From: Acidimicrobiia bacterium
Lineage (GTDB): Bacteria; Actinomycetota; Acidimicrobiia; Spongiisociales; UBA5794
Assembly: GCA_036396535.1 (NCBI GenBank)
Contig: DASWKR010000051.1
Span: 1-64,000, forward strand
DNA length: 64,000 bases
Direction: 5' to 3'
Each line of letters begins with the position of its first letter. Position 1 is the stretch's first letter. A program made the position numbers and the translations under genes. Positions 55,214 to 63,332 of the stretch are shown piece by piece. The notes under the pieces were generated by a model. That model was not told the DNA's origin, did no database searches, and worked only from the letters and a program-made list of their open reading frames with translations.

Positions 55214-55240
55214 ACACGCCGCCCGAATCGGACGGCGCGT
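55214..55240 (-). terminator. leader hairpin upstream of the KimA-like gene
   Basis: A 12-bp stem with a 3-nt loop lies about 60 nt before the transporter start. Two positions pair only as G-U in the minus-strand RNA and would be A-C mismatches in the opposite transcript, so the structure is specific to the transporter mRNA. Several U residues follow on the minus strand. It could be an attenuator. The minus-strand sequence just upstream contains CCGGAGGCGA, and the palindrome GCGTTAACGC is present in the same leader. Confidence 0.6.
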
Positions 55241-55338
55241 TTCCAAGTGTTGTCGCCTCCGGGTTCTCAGTCGTCCGGCGTTAACGCGTTGCTAGCGCAT
55301 CTCGGAACGACCCTGACACGGAAATGACGTCGGTCGAC

Positions 55339-55623
55339 TCACCGAAGGGCCAGCGCCATGACGGCAACGCCGGCAAGGCCGGCCAGAATGGAGAGAACGA
55401 GGAGCAAGTCCCACCGCAACGCCAGAGCGGGTTCGGTCTCTTCGACTACGCGGTGAGCCAAGCTCGCTGCCAAGCGGGCCGCGACAGCCGTGACGAGTCC
55501 TCCTCCGACCACTTCGGCCACGGCTGGATGGCCCGACGAAACAGCGACGACAGACACCGTCGATGCCCCGACCACGATGGCCGTCGCCAGCCCGCCGCCA
55601 TGCGGTGACCTCGCCGGACCCAT
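55339..55623 (-). CDS. small two-helix membrane protein
   Basis: About 94 residues: GLATAIVVGASTVSVVAVSSG and a second helix LLLVLSILAGLAGVAVMALAL separated by an alanine-rich region with charged LAHRVVEETE. No family recognised. ATG 55623 has no strong ribosome site. It precedes the KimA-like gene on the same strand with a 186-nt leader between them. Confidence 0.5.
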   Translation of the reverse strand: MGPARSPHGGGLATAIVVGASTVSVVAVSSGHPAVAEVVGGGLVTAVAARLAASLAHRVVEETEPALALRWDLLLVLSILAGLAGVAVMALALR

Positions 55624-55802
55624 GAGATCGATGTAACGCACCAACGCTCGGCTGACAACGGTGCTTGACGTACTCGTGCCGCCTCGGGGTCGACATGCAA
55701 CGCCGTCTTGACGGCCACATCCACGACGGTGCCCGTTTACCACGCGATGCCGGCGCCGCGGATGCGACGATGCCGGTGGTGACCAGGCGTAGCATCTCGG
55801 CC

Positions 55803-56132
55803 ATGGCGTACAACCAGGGTCTGGCGGACGACATCCGCGCCCACCTCGGGGCCATGAAGGGCCTGTCCGAGAAGGAGATGTTCGGCGGGATCGCCTTCTT
55901 GGTGAACGGGAACATGGCCGTTGGCGTCAGCGCCGACGACCTCATGGTCAGAGTCGGCAAGGAAGCCCACGACGAGGCAGTGGCTCGACCGGGCGCCCGG
56001 ATGTTCGATCTGTCCGCCAGGCCGATGCGCGGCTGGATCGTCGTCTCGCCCGAGGGGATCGCCTCCGACGCCGACCTCGCCTCGTGGATCGACCAGGGCG
56101 TCGCATTCGCCGAGAACCTGCCGCCGAAGTGA
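55803..56132 (+). CDS. TfoX N-terminal-domain protein
   Basis: A 109-residue protein with the TfoX/Sxy N-terminal domain pattern: KGLSEKEMFGGIAFLVNGNMAVGV, DDLMVRVG and RPMRGWIVVSPEGI. Free-standing domains like this are common and are unlikely to be competence regulators; function is unknown. The ATG at 55803 is chosen because the upstream frame lacks family similarity. Confidence 0.85.
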   Translation: MAYNQGLADDIRAHLGAMKGLSEKEMFGGIAFLVNGNMAVGVSADDLMVRVGKEAHDEAVARPGARMFDLSARPMRGWIVVSPEGIASDADLASWIDQGVAFAENLPPK

Positions 56133-56370
56133 TCGCCGACCCTCGTCGGCATCGCACACCCTGAGCTCGCGCCCGACGCCCCCACATCAACGCCTTCGGC
56201 CGGCGCGCCTTCGGTCGAGTCGGTCGTCCGGCCGTCTCACGCCATCAGCGTCACCGCGGACCCGATCGAAGCCACGTCGAGCTGCGTCTGGTTGTCTCCT
56301 GGCGGGTCCCAGCGATCCGGGCGATCTCGACGGAGCCTCCTCCGCTGACGAGCTCGGTCTTCGAATCTCG

Positions 56371-56784
56371 CTACATGCCGCGGCCGGCTCGCCCCGCGAC
56401 GTCCCTGATACCCAAACCGATGAGTATGAACAAGATCCCGGTGAGGATCGCCATTCCGGCCACCCCAAACGCCACCACCGAGGTGAACAGTGAGGCCTGC
56501 AGGAATGCCGCGCTCGCCGCGGTCGCACGCAGCGGGTCATCTCGCTCGAGCTCGGAGTAGTGCAGGCCGCCGGTGGCCTCGAGGGCGTGCTTATCGATGA
56601 CCTTGGCCTGGCAGTACGCGCTGAACGGCCCGTTCACCTCGTCACCGCCGAGACACGATGCATCGTCGGCGACCGTGATCTCCTGTTCGTCGAGCGTGTT
56701 GCTCACCACGACCCAGGTCGCGATCCCTCCGACGATGAGCAGCGCGCCGATCACGATCGAAGCGATGAAGGCGGTCTTTCTCAT
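56371..56784 (-). CDS. two-helix membrane protein, often misnamed LigA
   Basis: A 137-residue protein with an N-terminal helix (TAFIASIVIGALLIVGGIATWVVV), an external loop containing two cysteines (ASCLGGDEVNGPFSAYCQA) and a second helix (FTSVVAFGVAGMAILTGILFILIGLGI). It matches a widespread actinobacterial family commonly labelled aromatic ring-opening dioxygenase LigA, a name the sequence does not support: it has no metal-binding or enzyme domain. AGGAAGG precedes ATG 56784 by 7 nt. Function unknown; the loop cysteines could form a disulfide. Confidence 0.85.
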   Translation of the reverse strand: MRKTAFIASIVIGALLIVGGIATWVVVSNTLDEQEITVADDASCLGGDEVNGPFSAYCQAKVIDKHALEATGGLHYSELERDDPLRATAASAAFLQASLFTSVVAFGVAGMAILTGILFILIGLGIRDVAGRAGRGM

Positions 56785-56964
56785 CCTCGCACCTTCCTGT
56801 TGCTGCCCATCACAATACGCCGCGCTCGCCCGTGGACAGTGATTGGACGCCTCCCTTAGCGGGCGCGTCACTGCTCCGGAGATGGGGTTCGCAGGGTCAC
56901 CGTCGGCCCGGTCGGCCAGCCTGGCGCCGATCACCGGCCGGCACTGACGCCGGATTCTCGACGG

Positions 56965-57327
56965 TCAGGCTTGCCTGGCGTCGCGCCGTTCCTGATCGGC
57001 CGCTTCGCGCGCTTCGCGGCGAGCCCGATCTGTCACCTCGCGCTCCGCCCGGCGCGCCTGGGTCGCCAGCTCGCGCTCGGCTCGGCGTGCCCGGTCGGCC
57101 GCCTCACGCTCGTCGCGGCGCGCCCGGTCCGCCGCCTCACGCTCCAGCGCCTCCCCCGAATGGAGGCGGTCACGCTCGGCCGCTCGCTCTTCGTCGTCGC
57201 GGGCGCGACCGATCAGGCGCTCTTCTTCATGGCCGGCACGCTCGGCCAGCCTCTCTTGGTCGTTCCGAGCCCGTTCGTTCAGGCGCTCGTCACGCTCCCG
57301 TTTGGCCTTCGACCGCTCGTCATCCAT
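56965..57327 (-). CDS. highly charged arginine/glutamate-rich coiled-coil protein
   Basis: A 120-residue protein made almost wholly of Arg, Glu, Asp and Ala, with repeated words such as EREAADRARR and ERLAERAGHEEERL. It is predicted to be one long helix or coiled coil. There is no membrane segment and no known domain. The start at 57327 is followed by MDDERSKAKRERDERL. It may be a nucleic-acid or membrane-surface-associated protein, but that is speculation; the reading frame could also be a low-complexity artefact, though codon structure favours a gene. Confidence 0.6.
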   Translation of the reverse strand: MDDERSKAKRERDERLNERARNDQERLAERAGHEEERLIGRARDDEERAAERDRLHSGEALEREAADRARRDEREAADRARRAERELATQARRAEREVTDRARREAREAADQERRDARQA

Positions 57328-57493
57328 GATCTCTTTCGGCCTCCATCGGCAACCGCGCTATCGCTCAGGAACATACACGCTAACGACCACAACGACCCCG
57401 GTCGCACGTGCCGGCCCGATGCGCCGCCTCCTTGAACCCTCCGCTCCGCCGGGAGCGTGCCGGGGACGCCAAGAGCGGAAATGTTGAGCGAGC

Positions 57494-57534
57494 GTCGCAG
57501 GGTTGTGACTTCCAGTCACGGGCCGCGCTGCGAC
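57494..57534. terminator. two-part stem-loop at the 3' end of the cyclase gene
   Basis: GTCGCAG (57494-57500) pairs with CTGCGAC (57528-57534). Inside, GTGACT (57505-57510) pairs with AGTCAC (57514-57519) around a TCC triloop. The structure spans the cyclase stop codon. No T-run follows, so it may be a processing or protective 3' structure rather than a true intrinsic terminator. Confidence 0.5.
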
Positions 57535-58898
57535 TGGAGCACGGCTTCTGTCCCGTGCCCGTCGCCGACCTTGGGCCCGAGCATCAGATAGGCCTGCAAG
57601 ACACCCTTACCCTTGACCTCGATCGGGCCGCGGGGCTCGAACGCGAAGCGGTCACGCAGAAGCTCGAAGGCACGTTGGGTCACCTGGATCCTCCCGGGAA
57701 CACCGTGGGACTGCATACGGCTCGCCGTGTTGACCGTGTCGCCCCACAGGTCATACGCGAACTTGCGCTTCCCGATGACGCCCGCAGTGACCGGCCCCAC
57801 ATCCATCCCGACACGCAAGACCAGCGACTCACGCACCCGTGGCGCCTGCTCGACCATCTCGATCGCCATCCGGGCGGCCGCCCCGGCGGGGTCGGGCACC
57901 GGGACCGGCACACCGCTGACCGCCATATACGCATCGCCGATGGTCTTGATCTTCTCCAGTCCCCAGCGGTCGGCGAGGGCGTCGAACGCAGAGAACAGAT
58001 CGTCCAGCATCTCAACGATCTCCTCGGGTGACAAGCTCTCGGAGATCGGTGTGAAGTCGACGACGTCTGCGAAGAGCACCGCCACCTCTTCGACGCGGTC
58101 GGCAATCCGCCCCTCGCCGGCTTTGAGCCGCCTGGCGGTCGATGCGGGCAGCACGTTCAGCAAGAGGCGCTCGGAGCGGTCGCGCTCCGTCGCCAGGCCT
58201 CCCATGAAGTAGCGCAGGACGAAGTAGACGACTCCGGAGACCGTTCCGATGTTGACCACGAAGAAGACCAGGTTGAGCACCGCCGGAATCGGGGCTGGAT
58301 CGAGGAGGGGCTCGGCGATCCCTGACAGGATGACCACCAGCGTGTAGGCGACGAACCACCGAATGGGATGGCGAGTGAAGATCAAGGCTCCGAGGGCGGC
58401 AACGAGAGCCCAGAGGATCACACCACTCGATGCCACGAATCCACCGAGGCTGACCTGAAGCAGAGGCGGCAGGGTGAGCCAGAGGACGAAATGTAGCCGG
58501 ACGAACCGGTCGAAGTCGCCACCTCTGGACAACAGGGTCAAGCTGACGATGGCGACGATCTGGTAGGCGAACGGGATCCCCATCGACACGTAGAGCCCGA
58601 GCAGCGCATACGTGCCGACCCATACCACGCTGAGCACGGCGATGAGCACGACCACCAACGTGAGGGCGGCCTTCTTGAGCCGCTCTTGCTCGGAGTCCTC
58701 TTCATGGATACCGACATCAGCAAGCCGTCCGACCCAGCCGGGCAGGCGTCCCAGCCATCCCGGGCGCGGGGCTTGCCCGTCGTCGCGGGCTCCAAGAGCA
58801 TCAGACGTTTGCGTCCTCCTCGGCTCGATCGCGCTGAGTCTACGGAGACCCCCGATTCGGCACGGGCGCTGCCGGGTCGGGTGCCACCCGCGGCTCAA
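57516..58898 (-). CDS. membrane-bound class III adenylate/guanylate cyclase
   Basis: Up to 460 residues. About six membrane segments in the first half (for example ALTLVVVLIAVLSVVWVGTYALLG and WFVAYTLVVILSGIAEPLL), then a HAMP-like linker (ERDRSERLLLNVLPASTARRLKAGEG) and a class III catalytic domain: metal-binding LFADVVDFT, LEKIKTIGDAYMAVSG (Lys and Asp at the base-selective positions expected for ATP) and TVNTASRMQ (the transition-state Asn and Arg). All key residues are present, so it should make cyclic AMP. The start is uncertain: TTG 58898 is the only clear in-frame start before the membrane part. Confidence 0.88.
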   Translation of the reverse strand: MSRGWHPTRQRPCRIGGLRRLSAIEPRRTQTSDALGARDDGQAPRPGWLGRLPGWVGRLADVGIHEEDSEQERLKKAALTLVVVLIAVLSVVWVGTYALLGLYVSMGIPFAYQIVAIVSLTLLSRGGDFDRFVRLHFVLWLTLPPLLQVSLGGFVASSGVILWALVAALGALIFTRHPIRWFVAYTLVVILSGIAEPLLDPAPIPAVLNLVFFVVNIGTVSGVVYFVLRYFMGGLATERDRSERLLLNVLPASTARRLKAGEGRIADRVEEVAVLFADVVDFTPISESLSPEEIVEMLDDLFSAFDALADRWGLEKIKTIGDAYMAVSGVPVPVPDPAGAAARMAIEMVEQAPRVRESLVLRVGMDVGPVTAGVIGKRKFAYDLWGDTVNTASRMQSHGVPGRIQVTQRAFELLRDRFAFEPRGPIEVKGKGVLQAYLMLGPKVGDGHGTEAVLQSQRGP

Positions 58899-59036
58899 CG
58901 GCCCTACTCGCCGGGCCGCACTTCCACAGCGGCGTCACGACCGGCGGCGGCCCATCGGGGCGCGTGAAGCGGAGTCGCTTCACGGCTTCTCGATCGACGA
59001 ATCCGCGCAGGGACGGCGATCACGACGCGACCACCT

Positions 59037-61517
59037 TCATCCGACCGGCTTCCGGCTGACCACCGGCGGTTCGCGGCCGGCCAGGAGCCAGCCTGCGAGC
59101 GCCGCGGCCGTGGGCGTGCCGGCAGCGATGAGCACGAGATGGAGGACCGGTAGCCGGACGAGGGTGTCGACGGCGTCGAGGTATCCGGCGCCGAGGACGA
59201 TGAAGGAGGCGGCTCCGCCGAGGGCGACGCCTAGGGCCGCCAAGGCGCCGGCCGTGGTGGCGGTCACGGCTCGTCGAATCGTGCTCGTCGCCCCGGTCGC
59301 CGTCAGGATCCGGAGGTCGCCGGCCGCCTCGCTGCGGATCAGCCCGACGGTCATCGCAAGCACCCCAAGGGCGAGGAGCATCCCGATGGCCGTCGCTCCC
59401 GAACGCAGCCTGGCCAGACCGGTCTGGTGGTCGCGGGTCTCGATGGTGAGTCCGCCGCCGGCCGCCAGGTCACGCGACGCCATCAGCTCTTCGCTGGTGA
59501 GAGCGTGGCCTGACTCGATGAGCCACCGGCCCGATCCGACTGCTTCCAGGCCGAGCCTGCCCAGGGCCTCGGGGATGATGAACGTGCCGGGCAGCGACGT
59601 GTAGGTGGAGGAAAGGGCGGCGACACCGGTGAGGATCTCGATCCTCTCCATCTCGGTGCCGGGTCGTGCCTTGCCCAGGATGCTCAGCTCGCCGGACTCG
59701 CTGGTCACGATATCCGTCTCGGGGTCGAGGGCGCCCACGTCGAGCCCGTGCAGTGCGAGTATCTGGGGCGAGGCGACGTACAGGAGCGACAGATCTCCCC
59801 ACCCGTCGTCGATCCTCCTGGCGATTGTGGCTGCAATGCGGCCGACGAAGGTCGAGTCGTTCTCGATGGTCGGATCGACGGCGACATTCAACGCGATGGC
59901 GCTGGATTCGTCGAGTGATTCGACGAGGTCGTCGACGCTTGCTTCGAGGACGGCGAGGTGCGCGGCGTCTGGGATGAATGGTCCGTCGAAGTCGGCCGTG
60001 CGAACAAGGAGCTGGTTGTCGGCGAGGTTGCCGGCTTCGGCGGTGTGTTGTGCCGCGGTCGCGGCGACGACGATCGCAATCGGAATACCCAGAGCCAGCG
60101 TGATGGCGGCCAGCGCCGCCGCCGACCGTGACTGGTATCGCGCCAGGTCGCGCAGCGCCACCCGAGCTGCGATCGGGAAGGGAGCGGCCTGCGACGCCAA
60201 GGCACGGATCGCCAGCGGGCTTGCCAGCAGGACACCCACGACGACTGCCACGGTGCCGCCAGCTACCAGACCGACGTCGCCCCAATGGACTGCTCTGTCG
60301 TCGGCTACCGGGCCCGCCATGGAAAGGGCGACGACACCTGACGAAACGAGGATCCCGGCCAGCGCGGCCGACCGTTGGATCGCCTGCGGTCGCTCCGGTC
60401 GCCCCGACAGCGCGTGCACGATCGAACCCCGGGACGCCATCCGGGCCGGCCACCACGCGGCTCCGGTGGCGGACAGCACACCCAAGACCATGACGGTCGC
60501 GATCAGCGACCAGGGCAAGTCGAAGCGGGCTACGCGGTATCCGACGGCGGCCTCGAGCCGCGGCTGCGCCGCGATCCATCCCGCGACGCCAATCGCCGTC
60601 CCCGCCACCGCGGCAACGGCGCCTACCACGGCACCGTTCGCCACCAGGGCCAGCCGAAGATGACGCTCGGTTGCCCCGATCGCCGCCAACATGCCGAGCT
60701 GGCGCCGCCGGCGCTGCGCGATGACCATGAAACCTGCCGATGCCAGCAGGCCTACCAGCAACAGGGCAACGGTCGTGACGCCGAGCAGGCCGACCGCGAC
60801 GGCTATCGCAACACCGGGGCCTCCCCGCGACGAGATCTTCCTGTCACCGCCACCCGGCGGCCGGAAGGAGAGCACCGCGTCCTCGTCGGCGTCGACCAAG
60901 ATCGTGATCGAGCCCAACTCGACGTCGACGGTGGGCGCTATCAAGACGAACTCGTCGTCCAGGTCGCTCGGGTTCTCGACGATGCCGACCACCGTCCGCG
61001 TGGTCCCGTCCAAGTCGAACGCGGCGCCGATTCCGGCTGTGTACTCGTCGGCCACCTCGTCGGTGACCGCCAGCTCGGCTCCGTCGCCGGGGTAGCGCCC
61101 CTCCACCACGGTCAGTAGTGGCGCGCCGTAGGCGCCGGTCGGATCCTGAACGCGGTACTCGAGGAGCTCGAACCGCCCCGGTACGGAGACGGGGATGTGA
61201 CCGATGACGTCGACCGTCCCGAACCAATCCTCGGCGGCTGCTGCGTTGGCAACGAGCGCCTGACTGTCGGGGCCGTCGAAGCTGAAGAAGTGGTTGCCGG
61301 TGCCGAACTCGGCGTTTCCCGCTACCGGAGCGAGGTTGTAGCCAGCGGTCCCCACCCCGACGGCGGCGGCCACCGCCAGTGTGAGCAGCGACAACACGAG
61401 CACCTGCTGTCGCCACTCCTGACGGAACATGCGCAACGCCCAGCGAATCAGCGCCCGCCGGGCGGCACCACCAGTGTCACCGGCCGATCCGGTCGCGTCG
61501 GCCCCGGCCGTGCCCAT
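59037..61517 (-). CDS. FtsX-like ABC transporter permease
   Basis: An 826-residue membrane protein with an N-terminal segment (QVLVLSLLTLAVAAAVGVGTAGY), a large external domain, and two FtsX-like blocks of membrane segments (LGVTTVALLLVGLLASAGFMVIAQRRRRQLGMLAAIGA; ATAIGMLLALGVLAMTVGLIRSEAAGDLRILTATGAT). This is the MacB/LolC-type layout used for moving peptides, antibiotics or lipoproteins by mechanotransmission rather than channel transport. Its ATG overlaps the ATPase stop (TGATG). Confidence 0.88.
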   Translation of the reverse strand: MGTAGADATGSAGDTGGAARRALIRWALRMFRQEWRQQVLVLSLLTLAVAAAVGVGTAGYNLAPVAGNAEFGTGNHFFSFDGPDSQALVANAAAAEDWFGTVDVIGHIPVSVPGRFELLEYRVQDPTGAYGAPLLTVVEGRYPGDGAELAVTDEVADEYTAGIGAAFDLDGTTRTVVGIVENPSDLDDEFVLIAPTVDVELGSITILVDADEDAVLSFRPPGGGDRKISSRGGPGVAIAVAVGLLGVTTVALLLVGLLASAGFMVIAQRRRRQLGMLAAIGATERHLRLALVANGAVVGAVAAVAGTAIGVAGWIAAQPRLEAAVGYRVARFDLPWSLIATVMVLGVLSATGAAWWPARMASRGSIVHALSGRPERPQAIQRSAALAGILVSSGVVALSMAGPVADDRAVHWGDVGLVAGGTVAVVVGVLLASPLAIRALASQAAPFPIAARVALRDLARYQSRSAAALAAITLALGIPIAIVVAATAAQHTAEAGNLADNQLLVRTADFDGPFIPDAAHLAVLEASVDDLVESLDESSAIALNVAVDPTIENDSTFVGRIAATIARRIDDGWGDLSLLYVASPQILALHGLDVGALDPETDIVTSESGELSILGKARPGTEMERIEILTGVAALSSTYTSLPGTFIIPEALGRLGLEAVGSGRWLIESGHALTSEELMASRDLAAGGGLTIETRDHQTGLARLRSGATAIGMLLALGVLAMTVGLIRSEAAGDLRILTATGATSTIRRAVTATTAGALAALGVALGGAASFIVLGAGYLDAVDTLVRLPVLHLVLIAAGTPTAAALAGWLLAGREPPVVSRKPVG

Positions 61518-62239
61518 CAACCGAGACCCGATGCCAGCAGCGAGTCCGGACCGGACGGCGGCGTGGTCTGGTCGACGACTCGTCCGTCGCGCAGGAAGAC
61601 GACCCGATCGGCCCACGACGCCAGTTGGGCGTCATGGGTCACGACTACGCCGGCCACGCCACCCTGGCATGTGGCTCGCACCAAGCGCATGACGGCCTCG
61701 CCGCTGACCGAGTCGAGGGCACCGGTCGGCTCGTCGGCAAGCAAGAGCTGGCGGTCCCCGACCACTGCCCGGGCGATCGCCACCCTCTGGCGCTCGCCGC
61801 CGGACAGATCGTCGGGAAACCGTTCCGCCTTGTCGGCAACGCCGAGAGCTTCAAGCCCGAGCATGCCGGCGGCGCGGGCACGGCGCGCTCTCATGCCGTC
61901 GAGCTCGAGCGGCATCGTGACGTTCTCCAGAGCGGTCAGCCCGCCGAGCAGGTTGAAGTCCTGAAAGACATATCCGATCGAGCGGCGCCGCAGCCTCGCC
62001 CGGGCGTCGAGCGCCAGCTCCGAGACGTCCGATCCACCGACCACCACTTCGCCACTGGTTGCATCTTCGAGGCTTCCGGCGATGGTCAGCAGGGTGCTCT
62101 TGCCGGACCCACTCGGCCCCATCACGGCGACCAACTCGCCCGGCTCGACTGACAGATCGATGTCGCGGAGCGCCTGCACTTCGGCGGCCCCCGATCCGTA
62201 GATCTTGGAGACCTTGCGTAGCTCGAGCAACGCGGTCAT
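61517..62239 (-). CDS. ABC transporter ATPase (MacB/LolD type)
   Basis: A 240-residue ATPase: Walker A GPSGSGKST, Q-loop YVFQDFNLLGGLTALENV (a hallmark of the MacB/LolD branch), signature LSGGERQRVAIARA, Walker B LLLADEPTGALD and THD switch. It powers the downstream permease. The ATG overlaps the padR stop as ATGA, so regulator, ATPase and permease form one operon. Confidence 0.93.
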   Translation of the reverse strand: MTALLELRKVSKIYGSGAAEVQALRDIDLSVEPGELVAVMGPSGSGKSTLLTIAGSLEDATSGEVVVGGSDVSELALDARARLRRRSIGYVFQDFNLLGGLTALENVTMPLELDGMRARRARAAGMLGLEALGVADKAERFPDDLSGGERQRVAIARAVVGDRQLLLADEPTGALDSVSGEAVMRLVRATCQGGVAGVVVTHDAQLASWADRVVFLRDGRVVDQTTPPSGPDSLLASGLG

Positions 62240-62817
62240 CGCCCACCTGCCCGGGCCGGCTGTGGACCGACGCGCTCGACCCCATCGGGCACGACTCCAA
62301 CGGTCGGGCGCCGGCTGAGTCGAGCGTCGGCGGCGTCCAGCCACCGCACCACCCCTTCCAGCCGAAACAGTTCGGCATCCACCACGAGGGCCAGCCCCAC
62401 GTCGTCGTCGGTTGCTTGCGCCTTGACTCTGGTGTATCGCTGCATCGTCTCCACCGAGTGCCGGCGGTGGGCCTGGATGACCTCGTGGACGTCGATCCCC
62501 GGAACCCGCAGCGCCACCGAGACCTTGATCACCAACTCGTCACGCGGCGGAGGCTCCGTCCCCGGCGGGGTGCGGAGCCACTCGTCGAGCCCGCGGCGAC
62601 CCGACGGGGTGATGGCATAAGCCTTCTGCGGACCTTCGCCTGCGTCGTCGTCGCCCTCGACGAGGCCGTCGCGCTCGAGCCGCTGCAGCGTCGTGTACAC
62701 CTGCCCGACGTTCAATGGCCACACTTCACCGGTTCTCGACTCGAATTCCTGCTGCAGCCGCAGGCCGTACATCGGTCCTTCGCTCAGTACGGCCAGCAGC
62801 GCGTGACGAACACTCAT
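62236..62817 (-). CDS. PadR-family transcriptional regulator
   Basis: A 193-residue PadR: winged helix SVRHALLAVLSEGPMYGLRLQQEFESRTGEVWPLNVGQVYTTLQRLERDGLV (family core, residues 1-55) followed by the coiled C-terminal dimerisation half. PadR proteins often repress linked efflux operons and respond to the drug exported. ATG 62817 has AAGAGG close upstream. A 27-bp near-palindrome sits 17 nt further upstream. Confidence 0.93.
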   Translation of the reverse strand: MSVRHALLAVLSEGPMYGLRLQQEFESRTGEVWPLNVGQVYTTLQRLERDGLVEGDDDAGEGPQKAYAITPSGRRGLDEWLRTPPGTEPPPRDELVIKVSVALRVPGIDVHEVIQAHRRHSVETMQRYTRVKAQATDDDVGLALVVDAELFRLEGVVRWLDAADARLSRRPTVGVVPDGVERVGPQPARAGGR

Positions 62818-62833
62818 GACCTCTTCCTCGTCG

Positions 62834-62860
62834 GTATACCAAGTATCATACTCAGTATAC
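62834..62860. promoter_or_regulatory. PadR operator, 27-bp dyad
   Basis: GTATAC at 62834-62839 and GTATAC at 62855-62860 flank an AT-rich centre containing AAGTATCATACT, so the whole 27 bp is an imperfect palindrome centred on 62847. It is the most AT-rich element here and lies between padR and the divergent frameshifted gene, so one site could control both. The binding assignment is inferred from position and symmetry. Confidence 0.65.
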
Positions 62861-62887
62861 ACGAGGGAACGGTCGAGGAGGCCGTCA

Positions 62888-63216
62888 ATGATCGTTCACA
62901 TCTCGCACGAGTGGACCACGGCCGGCAACGCCGACGTCTACGACGGCGACTCGGCACGACCATCGTTCCAAGCATCATCGCCGCAGTTGTCCCCAGGCTG
63001 AGAGGCGGGGACATACTGTGGCGCCGAGCCACTGCGAGTACCGAAGTCGACTTCGTGGCGGTGGTGATCTTCGACGACTGGTCGGCGGCGGAGAGCTCCG
63101 CGGGCCCCGGTGGGACGATCTCAGTCGTGCCACCCGCGGCTCAGCAACTCCTGTCGCGTCAAGACCAGCACTCGCAGCACGACGACACCGTCGCCAGGCA
63201 CTCGTCCGGCTTCTGA
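62888..63216 (+). pseudogene. antibiotic-biosynthesis-monooxygenase-like gene with a frameshift
   Basis: ATG 62888 is preceded by AGGAGG with 7-nt spacing. The frame begins MIVHISHEWTTAGNADVYDG and then goes off at about 62945, ending at 63001. Similarity continues in the frame one base back as TIVPSIIAAVVPRLRGGDIL, VDFVAVVIFDDWSAA and TISVVPPAAQQLLSRQDQHS, ending at the stop 63214-63216. Joined, these give about 110 residues with the alpha/beta pattern of small ABM-type monooxygenases. One base appears to be missing near 62945. It is either a broken gene or a sequencing error. It is divergent from padR across the dyad operator. Confidence 0.65.
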
Positions 63217-63332
63217 TCGACCTGGTCGTGGCGTCGATGCAGATCTCTGCCTCCGCGACGCCATGACCTCTTGTCGAGCGACCGATCCGCCTGCGTCTCC
63301 CGCACGGCCGGCGCGCTCTCGGGGCGGCGCTC

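Noticed and set aside
55153-55338. ydaO-type c-di-AMP riboswitch before the KimA-like gene
   Set aside because: The leader has a CCGGAGGCGA element resembling the 3' part of that riboswitch, but the core conserved segments are not found and the leader is short. Only a hairpin is claimed.
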